DNA of 38,323 bases from a virus: positions 1 to 38,323 of IMG/VR virus record IMGVR_UViG_3300044952_000744; one strand, given 5' to 3'. The first letter of the stretch is position 1. Every line of letters starts with the position of its first letter. Both the position numbers and the translations under genes were made by a program. Of the stretch, positions 15,643 to 22,882 are shown piece after piece. The notes under the pieces are model-generated. The model had not been told where the DNA came from. It worked only from the letters and a program-made list of their open reading frames with translations, and made no database searches.

Positions 15643-15982
15643 AGTAATACTCCCAACCAAAACAGCCAGATTAATCTATAAAGATTTATTGAAATTTGAT
15701 GGGTATAAAGAAGAAGTAAAATTATTAAATGATAAAATTTTTAAACTTAATGAGAAAGACTCTCAAAAAGACACGATTATTAATTTATTAACAACTAAAG
15801 ATAAAAATAATCAATTCATGATTGTAAAAAAAAATGAACAATTAAAAGTGTCTGAAGAGTTAACTAATAGTTTACATAAAGAATTAAAAAGTCAAAGAAC
15901 TAAAACTTTTTTATGGAAAGTTGGAACTTTTGCTGGAATAATATCAACAACATATCTAATACTAAATAATGGCGTTAACTAG
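15569..15982 (+). CDS. Exported coiled-coil protein, lysis partner candidate
   Basis: The N terminus is a signal peptide (MRKLIMLITLVMLSWSSYSQ) ending in Ser-Tyr-Ser-Gln, a typical Bacteroidota cleavage setting. It is followed by a motif, KTARLIYKDLLKFDGYKEEV, resembling proteins of Bacteroidota prophages near lysis genes. A coiled coil follows, and a C-terminal hydrophobic segment (FLWKVGTFAGIISTTYLIL) closes the 137-residue product. There is no lipobox, so it is not a classical outer-membrane spanin; it may be a one-piece spanin or a periplasmic partner. It overlaps the upstream gene by 74 bases and the downstream gene by 14. Confidence 0.5.
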   Translation: MRKLIMLITLVMLSWSSYSQQDTTKVILPTKTARLIYKDLLKFDGYKEEVKLLNDKIFKLNEKDSQKDTIINLLTTKDKNNQFMIVKKNEQLKVSEELTNSLHKELKSQRTKTFLWKVGTFAGIISTTYLILNNGVN

Positions 15983-16214
15983 TTCTGAAGTTAAAGAGAT
16001 GGAAGTATTAATTCGTAAAGAAATAAAAAGCTTTATGGAAAATAATACTCTTAAACAATTTGAAGATAAATTACTGGATAGAATCGGTAAAGAAATCAAA
16101 AGAGGTAAATTAGAAGGTGATGTTAAAGACATCACATTAAGAATGTTCCGAGAGTTCTACCAATTTATGTGGATGAATAGAAGTTATTGGGAACCAAGAC
16201 TTAAAAACGCATAA
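15969..16214 (+). CDS. Conserved-looking small helical protein, 81 aa
   Basis: This 81-residue soluble protein is nearly all helix, with charged heptads (VKEMEVLIRKEIKSFMENN) and a distinct aromatic C terminus (FREFYQFMWMNRSYWEPRL). The aromatic end is a conserved-looking signature, but I cannot name the family. It overlaps the previous gene by 14 bases and ends 2 bases before the next virion-type gene, so it belongs to the same late operon. A small virion or assembly protein is the likeliest role. Confidence 0.5.
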   Translation: MALTSSEVKEMEVLIRKEIKSFMENNTLKQFEDKLLDRIGKEIKRGKLEGDVKDITLRMFREFYQFMWMNRSYWEPRLKNA

Positions 16215-16216
16215 CT

Positions 16217-17074
16217 ATGCCAAAAACAGCACAAGAAGTATTCAAAGACGGGTTAGATAAAGCATATACAAGTGTTAATCTTAATCAGGGAACTATGACT
16301 GATTATGCATCTTATAGACAAGGTGTTAAAGAAGATGAAACAGAAGATGAAACACCAATGATTAGAAGAAGTATTAAGAAATTTTTACTTAATAAAAAGA
16401 AAGAGACTAAAGACGAAACAGGTCATTCAAAATATTATCCTGGAGGTAAAACGCCTGGTTTAACTACAGATGTTTTAAACACTATATTAACAAATATGGG
16501 TAAAGGGATGAAAAGTGATAAAAACGAGGTTACCGAGAAGTGGAGTGAAAAATATAAAAAATCCATAAATTGTTCAAACCCAAAAGGTTTTAGTCAAAAA
16601 GCGCATTGTGACGGTAAGAAAAAAGAAACTAAGGAAGCCACAGGTTCAGGTTCTTCAGGTGCATATTCAGGACCAGTATTTGGAGGTAACGATGAATTTT
16701 GGGAAAGAAGTAGAAGAGAAACTCCAAAATTAAAAGAGAGTGATGTTGAAAAAGTAGAGGCGAAAGAAGCCACAACTACAGGTTCAAGTGGAGCGTATGA
16801 ATCACCATCTATGTGGGCTAAATCAACTAAAAAGAAAGATTGGGGTCCAAGTAGAAAAACTCAAATACCTGGTGGGGGATTTGTTAAGATAAAAAAGAAG
16901 TGTACTAAATTCCCGTATTGTAATCAAGGTGATATTAATAATGTAAAAATTAGTAAAAACGAATCAGTTAAAGAGGCAATCAAGAATGTTTCTAGTAAAA
17001 TTGGTATCAGTGAGAATGTTATTAAGACTATTTTGGAACATGAATACGAAAAAATGAATAAAAGACACAATTAA
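16217..17074 (+). CDS. Probable virion-associated protein with GSSGAY repeats and a Cys-His motif
   Basis: The 285-residue, highly charged and low-complexity protein has two copies of a short unit, EATGSGSSGAYSGP and EATTTGSSGAYESP, about 50 residues apart. A third notable element is SINCSNPKGFSQKAHCDGKK, a Cys/His motif I have seen in proteins of T4-like aquatic phages, where it recurs near virion genes. A second Cys pair lies near the C terminus (KCTKFPYCNQGD). The last 40 residues are helical. Repeats and modular Cys motifs fit a virion or DNA-associated protein. The exact role is unknown. Confidence 0.5.
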   Translation: MPKTAQEVFKDGLDKAYTSVNLNQGTMTDYASYRQGVKEDETEDETPMIRRSIKKFLLNKKKETKDETGHSKYYPGGKTPGLTTDVLNTILTNMGKGMKSDKNEVTEKWSEKYKKSINCSNPKGFSQKAHCDGKKKETKEATGSGSSGAYSGPVFGGNDEFWERSRRETPKLKESDVEKVEAKEATTTGSSGAYESPSMWAKSTKKKDWGPSRKTQIPGGGFVKIKKKCTKFPYCNQGDINNVKISKNESVKEAIKNVSSKIGISENVIKTILEHEYEKMNKRHN

Positions 17075-17076
17075 AT

Positions 17077-17087
17077 ATATTTATAAG
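17077..17087 (+). promoter_or_regulatory. ATATTTATAAG, late-motif variant
   Basis: Nine of 11 positions match ATATTTATTAA. It lies 9 bases before the ATG at 17097, close to the 11-13 base spacing seen at 22883, 29977 and 35194. Part of the same candidate late promoter set. Confidence 0.3.
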
Positions 17088-17096
17088 AAAACAATA

Positions 17097-18404
17097 ATGA
17101 TGAGTAATTTTAACAAAAATATTGACAAACTTGTTTCAAGAATTCTAAACGAAGAAATTGAGAGTAAAGTTAAAGAATTATCAAAAACTATCAATGAAGG
17201 TGAATGGACTGAAATTGAAATGGGAGAAGAACTTAAAGGTGGTCAAAAAAAGATAGATGTTGCCGAACCAAAAGGTAAAATCACTGCTGCGGATTTCAAA
17301 AAATTAAGAGATGCTAAATCTCATAAGAAAGAAGTTGAAGAATTTTTCTTTGATAATAACGATATAGATGAGGATGAGTGTAATGAGTGCGGTGACGAAA
17401 TGTATGAGTCTAAGGAAGATAAAAATTGGATTCAAAAAACTAAAATGAATAAAGGGGCTTTACATAAAAAATTAGGAATACCTGAAGGTGACAAAATCCC
17501 TAACGCTAAATTACAATCGTTAAAAAAGGAATTAATGAAAAAAAGTGAGGGAGATAAAAAATTATCGGCATCTGATTCTACATTGTTGAAACAAGTTAAT
17601 TTAGCATTAACACTTAAAAGTGTTAAGGAAAGTACAAAATCTTTAAAATTAACTGAAGAAGAATTAATTGATATGATTGAGACTTTAGTGATTGAACAAA
17701 AAATTAAAGACATAGCAGAGAAAAACAATATTTCAGTTAAAGAACCTCAAGGTCTTAAAAAAACTAACAAAGTTTTAGATTTAGACAAAAAAGAAAATGA
17801 TGACTATTCTAAAGAGGTTGTTAAGAAAATGAAAGATTATATGAAGGATATGTTCATGGGTGGTGGCGAGTACAACGAAAATCCTGACGATTTCCCACAA
17901 AGTAATTACCAAATGGATAAAGACGCTAAAGTGATGAAATATAATCCATCAGAGGCGGTTGATGAGTATATTGATGCTTTTAGTTATCCTGGTATGACTA
18001 ATTTAGTTTATGACGAAATTAAACCCGACGATAAGAAAATAGATAAATACTTAAAAGGGGATTCAACAACGGGTAATGCGGTTACTGATAAAGATGGAAA
18101 GGCATTAGGTAATGTAGGTAAAAGTAAACTTGGAGATAAATTCAAAAAGAATTATGATGAGAATCTATATGGTGCTGAACAAATGAATGTTTCTTATAAA
18201 AGACAATCACAACCTGTTGATGTTGCAGGGGAAAATACGGAATCAGGTTCATTACAAAGCAAAAGAGGTAGTAAAAGTTCTACGGCTAAGGCTCAAAATA
18301 TTATGAACAAACTTGAATCTGTTGAAGATAAAAAGTTAAAAATAGTATCTGAAGAAATGAATAAGATGAAAAATCTAATTTCTTACGACAGAAAAACTCA
18401 ATAA
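17097..18404 (+). CDS. Acidic scaffold-like protein with tag-like N terminus and internal copy of the tag
   Basis: Two ATGs in tandem (17097, 17100) can start this 434/435-residue protein. The N terminus (MSNFNKNIDKLVSRILNEEI) is a basic amphipathic helix ending in Ile-Leu-Asn-Glu, the form cut by T4-type prohead protease. An internal stretch near residues 183-201 (LKLTEEELIDMIETLVIEQ) resembles the start of the 36282 protein (IRLTESDLTKLVRRVIKEQ). The rest is Lys/Asp/Glu-rich and probably largely disordered, with several further hydrophobic-x-Glu sites. These traits fit a prohead core or internal head protein. It is preceded by a late-motif variant and followed by a strong hairpin. No named family is recognised. 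Confidence 0.5.
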   Translation: MMSNFNKNIDKLVSRILNEEIESKVKELSKTINEGEWTEIEMGEELKGGQKKIDVAEPKGKITAADFKKLRDAKSHKKEVEEFFFDNNDIDEDECNECGDEMYESKEDKNWIQKTKMNKGALHKKLGIPEGDKIPNAKLQSLKKELMKKSEGDKKLSASDSTLLKQVNLALTLKSVKESTKSLKLTEEELIDMIETLVIEQKIKDIAEKNNISVKEPQGLKKTNKVLDLDKKENDDYSKEVVKKMKDYMKDMFMGGGEYNENPDDFPQSNYQMDKDAKVMKYNPSEAVDEYIDAFSYPGMTNLVYDEIKPDDKKIDKYLKGDSTTGNAVTDKDGKALGNVGKSKLGDKFKKNYDENLYGAEQMNVSYKRQSQPVDVAGENTESGSLQSKRGSKSSTAKAQNIMNKLESVEDKKLKIVSEEMNKMKNLISYDRKTQ

Positions 18405-18432
18405 AAATTCACATTTAATATCATTTTATTAT

Positions 18433-18467
18433 ATTCTCCATAGATGAACTCTATGGAGAATTTTTTT
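18433..18467 (+). terminator. Intrinsic terminator overlapping the next gene's start codon
   Basis: A perfect 12-bp stem (18433-18444 with 18450-18461) with a five-base loop is followed by an unbroken T run to 18467. The ATG of the next gene at 18444 begins at the last base of the 5' arm, and a second ATG (18453) lies in the 3' arm. It ends the 17097 transcript. Confidence 0.8.
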
Positions 18468-18917
18468 AATTGGATGTCTAAGGTAATCCCCAATGATGAA
18501 GTAACAATTTGGTTTAATATTCATAACATGAATTATGAAAAAATTGAGTTGTACGGTGATATATTCAAGTCTTTGAATCATATTGTCGCGGACACTTACA
18601 TGGGTAATACAAGTAGTAGTTATGAGACTAAAATACTACTCACTCAAGAAGATAATGAATCACATTTTGATTGGTGTTGGGGCAAAGTTATAAATGACTT
18701 TAAAAAAGAAGATATCATTATTAAAGAATCGGGAGAACACCGAGAATATTTCAAATCATTTTTTATTGACACATTTTATAATCATCCTGATAAGGGTGTA
18801 AAAGAGTCTATCCCTAATTTTTTATTTGAAGTTTTTGATGTTTATAAACCATTTAGTAAATCTGATTTAGACATATTAACACAAATTTATAAGATGTTGG
18901 AAAAAAGTGTTAGTTAA
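18444..18917 (+). CDS. Hypothetical phage protein, 157 aa, start inside a terminator hairpin
   Basis: The protein begins MNSMENFFNW; MENFFNWMSK at 18453 is the alternative start. The FFNW phrase looks like the genuine beginning of a family I have seen in T4-like phages (later VTIWFNIHN, VADTYMG and a C-terminal KSDLDILTQIYKMLEK), so the start is kept within the hairpin. It is a soluble, mainly helical protein with aromatic residues. Function is unknown. Because both start codons are locked in the hairpin at 18433-18461, readthrough transcripts would both terminate and hide the start; a transcript beginning downstream could only use a later ATG (18474). Confidence 0.55.
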   Translation: MNSMENFFNWMSKVIPNDEVTIWFNIHNMNYEKIELYGDIFKSLNHIVADTYMGNTSSSYETKILLTQEDNESHFDWCWGKVINDFKKEDIIIKESGEHREYFKSFFIDTFYNHPDKGVKESIPNFLFEVFDVYKPFSKSDLDILTQIYKMLEKSVS

Positions 18918-18998
18918 AAAAAACCTTAATTCTATTTACACCAGAGTAAGAAAAGTTAATATTCTAAAATAAACAATAAACTAATTTATAAATTAAAA

Positions 18999-19181
18999 AT
19001 GGAAACATTAGAAAAAATTAAAGAACTAACTGAGTTACTATCAGTTGATGCTACTAAATTCTATAAAGGAAATAAAAGCGCGGGAACTAGAACTAGAAAA
19101 ACTGCTCAAGAGTTGAAAGACGCTCTTCAACAATTCAGAAAAGAAATTTTAGAACATAGCAAATCAGAAAAGAATGCATAA
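18999..19181 (+). CDS. Hc1-type histone H1-like DNA-binding protein
   Basis: This 60-residue product contains FYKGNKSAGTRTRKTAQELK, which matches the core of the small Hc1-like histone proteins present in nearly all Bacteroidota (FYxKGNKAAGTRxRK). The basic centre would bind DNA non-specifically, and the flanking helices are short. A phage copy could compact injected or newly made DNA or displace the host version. It overlaps the next gene by 8 bases. It is one of the clearest host-range indicators in the window. The ATG at 18999 is the only good start. Confidence 0.7.
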   Translation: METLEKIKELTELLSVDATKFYKGNKSAGTRTRKTAQELKDALQQFRKEILEHSKSEKNA

Positions 19182-19362
19182 TATTGACACAATATATTTT
19201 TTTATATTTGTTTTTACAATATTAGTATCATTGAAAAATGTTACAAAATTCATAGGAGCCCTGTTATCTAGAGAACCAAAACCATTGGTTTATAGTAACA
19301 GGGAACTTATTTACATTGCATTATCAATTAGTTACATAATCACATATCTATACGCAAAATGA
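19174..19362 (+). CDS. Small two-span membrane protein, 62 aa
   Basis: Two hydrophobic stretches (IYFFIFVFTILVSL at about 7-20, and LIYIALSISYIITYLY at about 45-60) are joined by a basic loop (SREPKPLVYSNRE). The gene overlaps the histone-like gene by 8 bases and the next gene by 4 (ATGA), so it is translated as part of a coupled chain. Function is unknown; size and topology would also fit a holin or antiholin, but it is far from the amidase. Confidence 0.5.
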   Translation: MHNIDTIYFFIFVFTILVSLKNVTKFIGALLSREPKPLVYSNRELIYIALSISYIITYLYAK

Positions 19363-19823
19363 GTTTTTATAAAGAATTAGCACCGTTTGTTGAATACATA
19401 CACTCAATAAGAAAATTAAAGACTTATTTGAGTTTTGACATGTTATTCCCAACTAAATGGGCATTACCAAAAAGTATTATTGATGAGGGACAAATCGTTG
19501 GGTTTGATTCAGATGACCAAAATTTAAAAGGTATTTCGTTTGTTTCCGAGATTAATGAAAATAATGTTTCAATAACTTTGACAAAGATTGCCAAAATTAT
19601 TAAGTTAAATAAAGAAAGGGAATTAAAAGAACGACTGTTTAAACAAACTGTTGACCAATTAAAACAAACATTTGAAAAAACTGATTTAGATAGACTTCAA
19701 AACCTATATTTTGATTTTGATGAAGGGGACACAAGTTTAGAGATTAAGGAGGAAGAACCAAATTTAGAAACATATGAGCAAGACAGACCAATCACAGAGA
19801 CTGTTGAGAATGATAGAGAGTGA
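19359..19823 (+). CDS. Hypothetical protein, 154 aa
   Basis: A soluble 154-residue protein whose ATG overlaps the upstream stop. The first 55 residues hold aromatic and basic motifs (YIHSIRKLKTYLSFDMLFPT, KWALPKSII). The C-terminal half is a charged helix region (LKERLFKQTVDQLKQTFEKT) ending in an acidic tail. I have seen similar small proteins in T4-like phages but know no function. The next gene begins 50 bases before its end in a different frame. Confidence 0.5.
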   Translation: MSFYKELAPFVEYIHSIRKLKTYLSFDMLFPTKWALPKSIIDEGQIVGFDSDDQNLKGISFVSEINENNVSITLTKIAKIIKLNKERELKERLFKQTVDQLKQTFEKTDLDRLQNLYFDFDEGDTSLEIKEEEPNLETYEQDRPITETVENDRE

Positions 19824-19968
19824 GGAACGAAAAGATTCACAACAAGTTGAGAAAATTAAACAGGATTACATCTCACAAATTACTAAATTAAAGAAGGAAG
19901 AAATGTTTCCTATACCAAAAAAAATAAGTTTATGGAAGAGAATAAAAATCATCCTTTTGGGGAATTAG
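19774..19968 (+). CDS. Small basic protein, 64 aa
   Basis: This product is helical and basic and finishes with KISLWKRIKIILLGN, a short amphipathic segment that could touch membrane or a partner protein. It overlaps the upstream gene by 50 bases and the downstream gene by 37 bases, both in other frames. The nested arrangement makes it less certain than its neighbours, but the distinctive C terminus and tight spacing favour translation. Confidence 0.4.
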   Translation: MSKTDQSQRLLRMIESEERKDSQQVEKIKQDYISQITKLKKEEMFPIPKKISLWKRIKIILLGN

Positions 19969-20162
19969 AAAAATTAGCATTAATTGCTGAATCTTGTCAA
20001 ACCATTTTTAGTGGTAAGGCGACTATAGTTTTTGAATTACCTAAAGGTGAATACACCAGTGTTATTAATCACTTTAGAGAAGTTGATAGACATCACAAAC
20101 AATTTACAATTGATATTTCAGGAACTGATTTTCATTTTATTTTGACTGAGGTAGAGAAGTAA
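19932..20162 (+). CDS. Hypothetical protein, 76 aa
   Basis: This 76-residue soluble protein begins MEENKNHPFGELEKLALIAE and looks like one helix followed by a small beta sheet (ATIVFELPKGEY, FTIDISGTDFHFIL). Its start lies within the previous gene. Its end overlaps the reverse-strand gene by 26 bases, so transcription converges here without a visible hairpin. No family is recognised. Confidence 0.45.
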   Translation: MEENKNHPFGELEKLALIAESCQTIFSGKATIVFELPKGEYTSVINHFREVDRHHKQFTIDISGTDFHFILTEVEK

Positions 20163-20781
20163 ATTTTCTATAAAGTACTTTCTTATCAAAACCATTAGAT
20201 TCTAAAATACCATAAAGGTATTTTCTTTGAGCCGAGGAGTAGTCTTTCACAAAAAGACAATCTCCTCTTTTTATTTTAAAAAAGTAAGAAGATAAACAAT
20301 TAACAAATCTTGCGGATTCTTGTTCTGTTTTTAATGTAAATAAATAAAACTTTTCTTCTTGTTGTACAACAATTTTATTGTTTAATACGGAAATCATTTT
20401 CATACCATCACCCTTAAGATATTTTTTAATTAATTCTTGGGTTGTAATTTTTTTACCTTCTTTAATGTCGTAAATGAGTTCATCTTTTTTGTATGGGGAT
20501 ATTTCAAAAAGAGTCATACCATCTTCATTTAATTTTACTTTAATACTTCTACCATACTCATCGGTCATATACACAGGTACGAGTTGTCTACCACTCATCT
20601 CAATGATACCAATCTCATATTTGCATTCCTTACCCGACTCAACTTCAACATCAAATATTATGTCTTGAGATTCTTTAACAAGTTTATTATAAAATAATTT
20701 AGCTCTATTATAAGTGATGAACTTATTTATTATTTTTTTCTTTGTCTTATTTTTGAACAAGACTACAAGGTAGTTCTCCAT
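20137..20781 (-). CDS. Hypothetical protein, 214 aa, divergent from dnaJ
   Basis: The start is placed at the reverse ATG at 20779-20781 (MENYLVVLFKNKTKKKIINK). A longer frame to 20832 would run into dnaJ and is not preferred. The soluble, basic product appears alpha/beta. A notable middle section is EIGIIEMSGRQLVPVYMTDE; the C terminus ends FDKKVLYRKFTSLPQSK. I do not recognise it. Its start codon faces the dnaJ start codon with 2 bases between, so promoter and leader signals of each gene must lie within the other's coding sequence, or the mRNAs are leaderless. Confidence 0.5.
   Translation of the reverse strand: MENYLVVLFKNKTKKKIINKFITYNRAKLFYNKLVKESQDIIFDVEVESGKECKYEIGIIEMSGRQLVPVYMTDEYGRSIKVKLNEDGMTLFEISPYKKDELIYDIKEGKKITTQELIKKYLKGDGMKMISVLNNKIVVQQEEKFYLFTLKTEQESARFVNCLSSYFFKIKRGDCLFVKDYSSAQRKYLYGILESNGFDKKVLYRKFTSLPQSK
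20748..20755 (+). promoter_or_regulatory. TATTTTTG -7 box upstream of dnaJ
   Basis: TATTTTTG matches TAnnTTTG and lies 28 bases before the dnaJ ATG, inside the 5' end of the reverse-strand gene. No TTG is at -33. In AT-rich DNA a chance match is possible. Confidence 0.3.
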
Positions 20782-20783
20782 AT

Positions 20784-21722
20784 ATGAAAGATTACTATAA
20801 AATTTTAGAAGTTGAAGAGAAATCGTCTGCAAATGAGATTAAAAAATCATACAGAACCCTCTCTAAGAAATATCACCCGGATATAAATCCTGAAGGCGCT
20901 GAACAATTTAAAGATATTGCGGAAGCTTACGACACCTTAGGTAATGAGGGTAAACGAACACAATACGACCAAGCCAAAAATAATCCATTTGCTGGCGGCG
21001 GGGGTGGTTCGTCATTTCAGGATATGTTTAACCAAATGTTTGGAGGGGCATCTCAACAATCTAGACAACAACCTATGAGAAAAAACGCTCCTGACAAAAT
21101 TGTTAAGGTGATGGTGTCTCCAATAGAGTCTTACAAAGGTATTCAAAAAACTATTCGTTATGTTAAGGATAATCATTGTCAACCTTGTAATGGAAAAGGT
21201 GGTGACCAACAAACTTGCGGAACTTGTAAAGGACAAGGGTTCCAAGTTAAAGTTTTTGGTACTGGATTTATGACACAACAAGTTAGACAAACATGCCCAA
21301 CATGTGCTGGAAGAGGATACACCCTAATACATAAATGTTATAATTGTAGTGGAAATGGTATAAAATCTGTGGCAAATGAAATTAATGTGACATTACCTAA
21401 AGGGGTTGATGATGGACAATATTTAAAAGTTGCCAATGCCGGAGATTTTAAAAATGGTGAGTATGGGGATTTGATTCTTCAAATACAAATGGTACCAAAA
21501 GACGGGTATGAAAAAATAAATAATGATTTAATTTATAATCTATACCTCAACTTAGAAGAAGTTCAAAAAGACAAATTTTTAATACCACATCCTGATGGTG
21601 ATTTACAGATGGCGTCGCCTAAATTATTTGACACATCAAAACCATTAAGACTTAAAAATAAAGGATATAATGGTGGTGATATGTATGTTAAATTAAATGT
21701 TAAGTTTGAACGAGTTGATTAA
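20784..21722 (+). CDS. dnaJ: DnaJ (Hsp40) class A co-chaperone
   Basis: All DnaJ class A parts are present in 312 residues. The J-domain (about 3-65) carries the HPD motif at 31-33, which stimulates DnaK ATPase. A Gly/Phe-rich linker follows (PFAGGGGGSS, FNQMFGG). Four CxxCxGxG zinc repeats are CQPCNGKG, CGTCKGQG, CPTCAGRG and CYNCSGNG. The C-terminal beta domain starts at INVTLPKGVDDGQYLKV. It is about 60 residues shorter than E. coli DnaJ, mostly at the C-terminal end, so dimerisation may be lost. It would recruit host DnaK, perhaps for folding virion proteins or opening replication complexes. No dnaK or grpE is seen nearby. Confidence 0.92.
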   Translation: MKDYYKILEVEEKSSANEIKKSYRTLSKKYHPDINPEGAEQFKDIAEAYDTLGNEGKRTQYDQAKNNPFAGGGGGSSFQDMFNQMFGGASQQSRQQPMRKNAPDKIVKVMVSPIESYKGIQKTIRYVKDNHCQPCNGKGGDQQTCGTCKGQGFQVKVFGTGFMTQQVRQTCPTCAGRGYTLIHKCYNCSGNGIKSVANEINVTLPKGVDDGQYLKVANAGDFKNGEYGDLILQIQMVPKDGYEKINNDLIYNLYLNLEEVQKDKFLIPHPDGDLQMASPKLFDTSKPLRLKNKGYNGGDMYVKLNVKFERVD

Positions 21723-21895
21723 AAAAGAGAAATTAAATTTTTAATCATAACGATTGTGCCATATACTGCAGAACTTAATAAATAAAATCCTAAAGCAATT
21801 GTTGCATACTGTCTTCTTGATGTTGGTTTTTGATTACATTTTTTACATCCTTCTTTAGGTTGTTCTTCGATAATTTGTCCTTCAACTGTTTCCAT
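21719..21895 (-). CDS. Small CxxC membrane protein, 58 aa
   Basis: A reverse-strand frame begins METVEGQIIEEQPKEGCKKC and continues with a basic NQKPTSRRQY segment, a membrane span (ATIALGFYLLSSAVYGTIV) and a short end. The Cys pair before the span could bind metal or form a redox site. It overlaps the dnaJ stop by 4 bases and fills most of the 270-base space between dnaJ and the Dam gene. The organised composition supports a real gene. Family unknown; small CKKC-membrane proteins are frequent in phages of this kind. Upstream on its strand is AATATTTATCACT just before the ATG, a partial match to the late motif. Confidence 0.6.
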   Translation of the reverse strand: METVEGQIIEEQPKEGCKKCNQKPTSRRQYATIALGFYLLSSAVYGTIVMIKNLISLF

Positions 21896-21995
21896 AGTGA
21901 TAAATATTAATTTACTTAAAATATAATAAAAAATATTTGAAAGAGAAACTTGCTTTTTTATTTTTTATTTGTTATACTTTAAAAAAAACAAAATT

Positions 21996-22838
21996 ATGGC
22001 GTTATCATACATCGGAGGGAAATCTAAAATAGGTAAATGGATTGTCCCATTCATACCTCAAGACATTGAAACATATGTAGAACCATTTTCAGGTATGTTT
22101 TGGGTGTTCTTTAACATGGACCTAGCCAAGTACCCAAATTTAAAAGAAGTTGTCTATAACGACTTTAATCCACTTAATTACAATTTATTCCAATGTCTTC
22201 AAAATCCTGAAAGATTATTGGAGGAAGTGAATAATATTCCTTGTCAACAAAGGGACGAGTTTCCAACACCTGACATCTATAAAGAACAATTTATCAGGTT
22301 TCAAGCTGAAATATTTGGAACCAATTTCAGCGTACAAGCTTACGATTACGTTGTTGCAGCTAAATATGCTTATGTGTTAGCTCAAGTATTCTCGGGGTCT
22401 AAACCTGAAACAAGTTCGTTTATTGACTTAAAAGGGAAGTACAAATCAAAGTACCTTACATTTAGAGATAAGTTATCTAAACCTGAATGGGTAGAACATT
22501 TCTTGAAGATTACTAAAGTGGAAAATATGGACTTCCAAGAGGTTATTCAGAAATATGATAGTCCATCAACTTATGTTTATGCTGACCCTCCATATTGGAA
22601 AACAGAGAACTACTATAACAACCACGACTTTGATACCACAGACCACGAGAGATTAGCAGATTGTTTAAAAGATATTAAAGGAAAATTCTCTTTATCTTAT
22701 TATGATTTTCCTCAATTACACACTTGGTTTCCTCAGATTCAATACAGATGGGAAAAGAAAGAGTTTGCTAAAGCTGCGGCGGCAAAAAAAGGAAAAACAC
22801 AAAATATGGGGGAAGAGTTGTTAATCTTAAATTATTAG
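21996..22838 (+). CDS. Dam-like N6-adenine DNA methyltransferase (D12 class)
   Basis: The start is the ATG at 21996 (MALSYIGGKSKIGKWIVPFI); the ATG-less extension to 21969 is rejected. The 280-residue protein has the order of D12-class enzymes: the N-terminal GGK substrate-binding phrase, motif I VEPFSGMF (about 28-35) for S-adenosylmethionine, VVYNDFNPLNYNLF, and motif IV YADPPYW (Asp197) for the target base. It would methylate adenine in DNA, probably to protect phage DNA from host restriction. No cognate nuclease is adjacent. A second, unrelated methyltransferase is at 34287. Confidence 0.85.
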   Translation: MALSYIGGKSKIGKWIVPFIPQDIETYVEPFSGMFWVFFNMDLAKYPNLKEVVYNDFNPLNYNLFQCLQNPERLLEEVNNIPCQQRDEFPTPDIYKEQFIRFQAEIFGTNFSVQAYDYVVAAKYAYVLAQVFSGSKPETSSFIDLKGKYKSKYLTFRDKLSKPEWVEHFLKITKVENMDFQEVIQKYDSPSTYVYADPPYWKTENYYNNHDFDTTDHERLADCLKDIKGKFSLSYYDFPQLHTWFPQIQYRWEKKEFAKAAAAKKGKTQNMGEELLILNY

Positions 22839-22848
22839 CATATTTTTG
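22818..22848 (+). promoter_or_regulatory. TTG-N20-TATTTTTG promoter before the WCTS/LRR gene
   Basis: TTG at 22818-22820 and TATTTTTG at 22841-22848 are 20 bases apart, matching the Bacteroidota promoter. The box is 34 bases before the ATG at 22883. An ATATTTATTAA copy lies between, so this gene has both promoter types. Confidence 0.45.
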
Positions 22849-22858
22849 CAATCACAAT

Positions 22859-22869
22859 ATATTTATTAA
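22859..22869 (+). promoter_or_regulatory. ATATTTATTAA motif, candidate late promoter element
   Basis: An exact copy of the motif, 13 bases before the ATG at 22883. Spacing is near that at 29977 and 35194 (11 bases each). Confidence 0.4.
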
Positions 22870-22882
22870 TAAATCAAAATAG

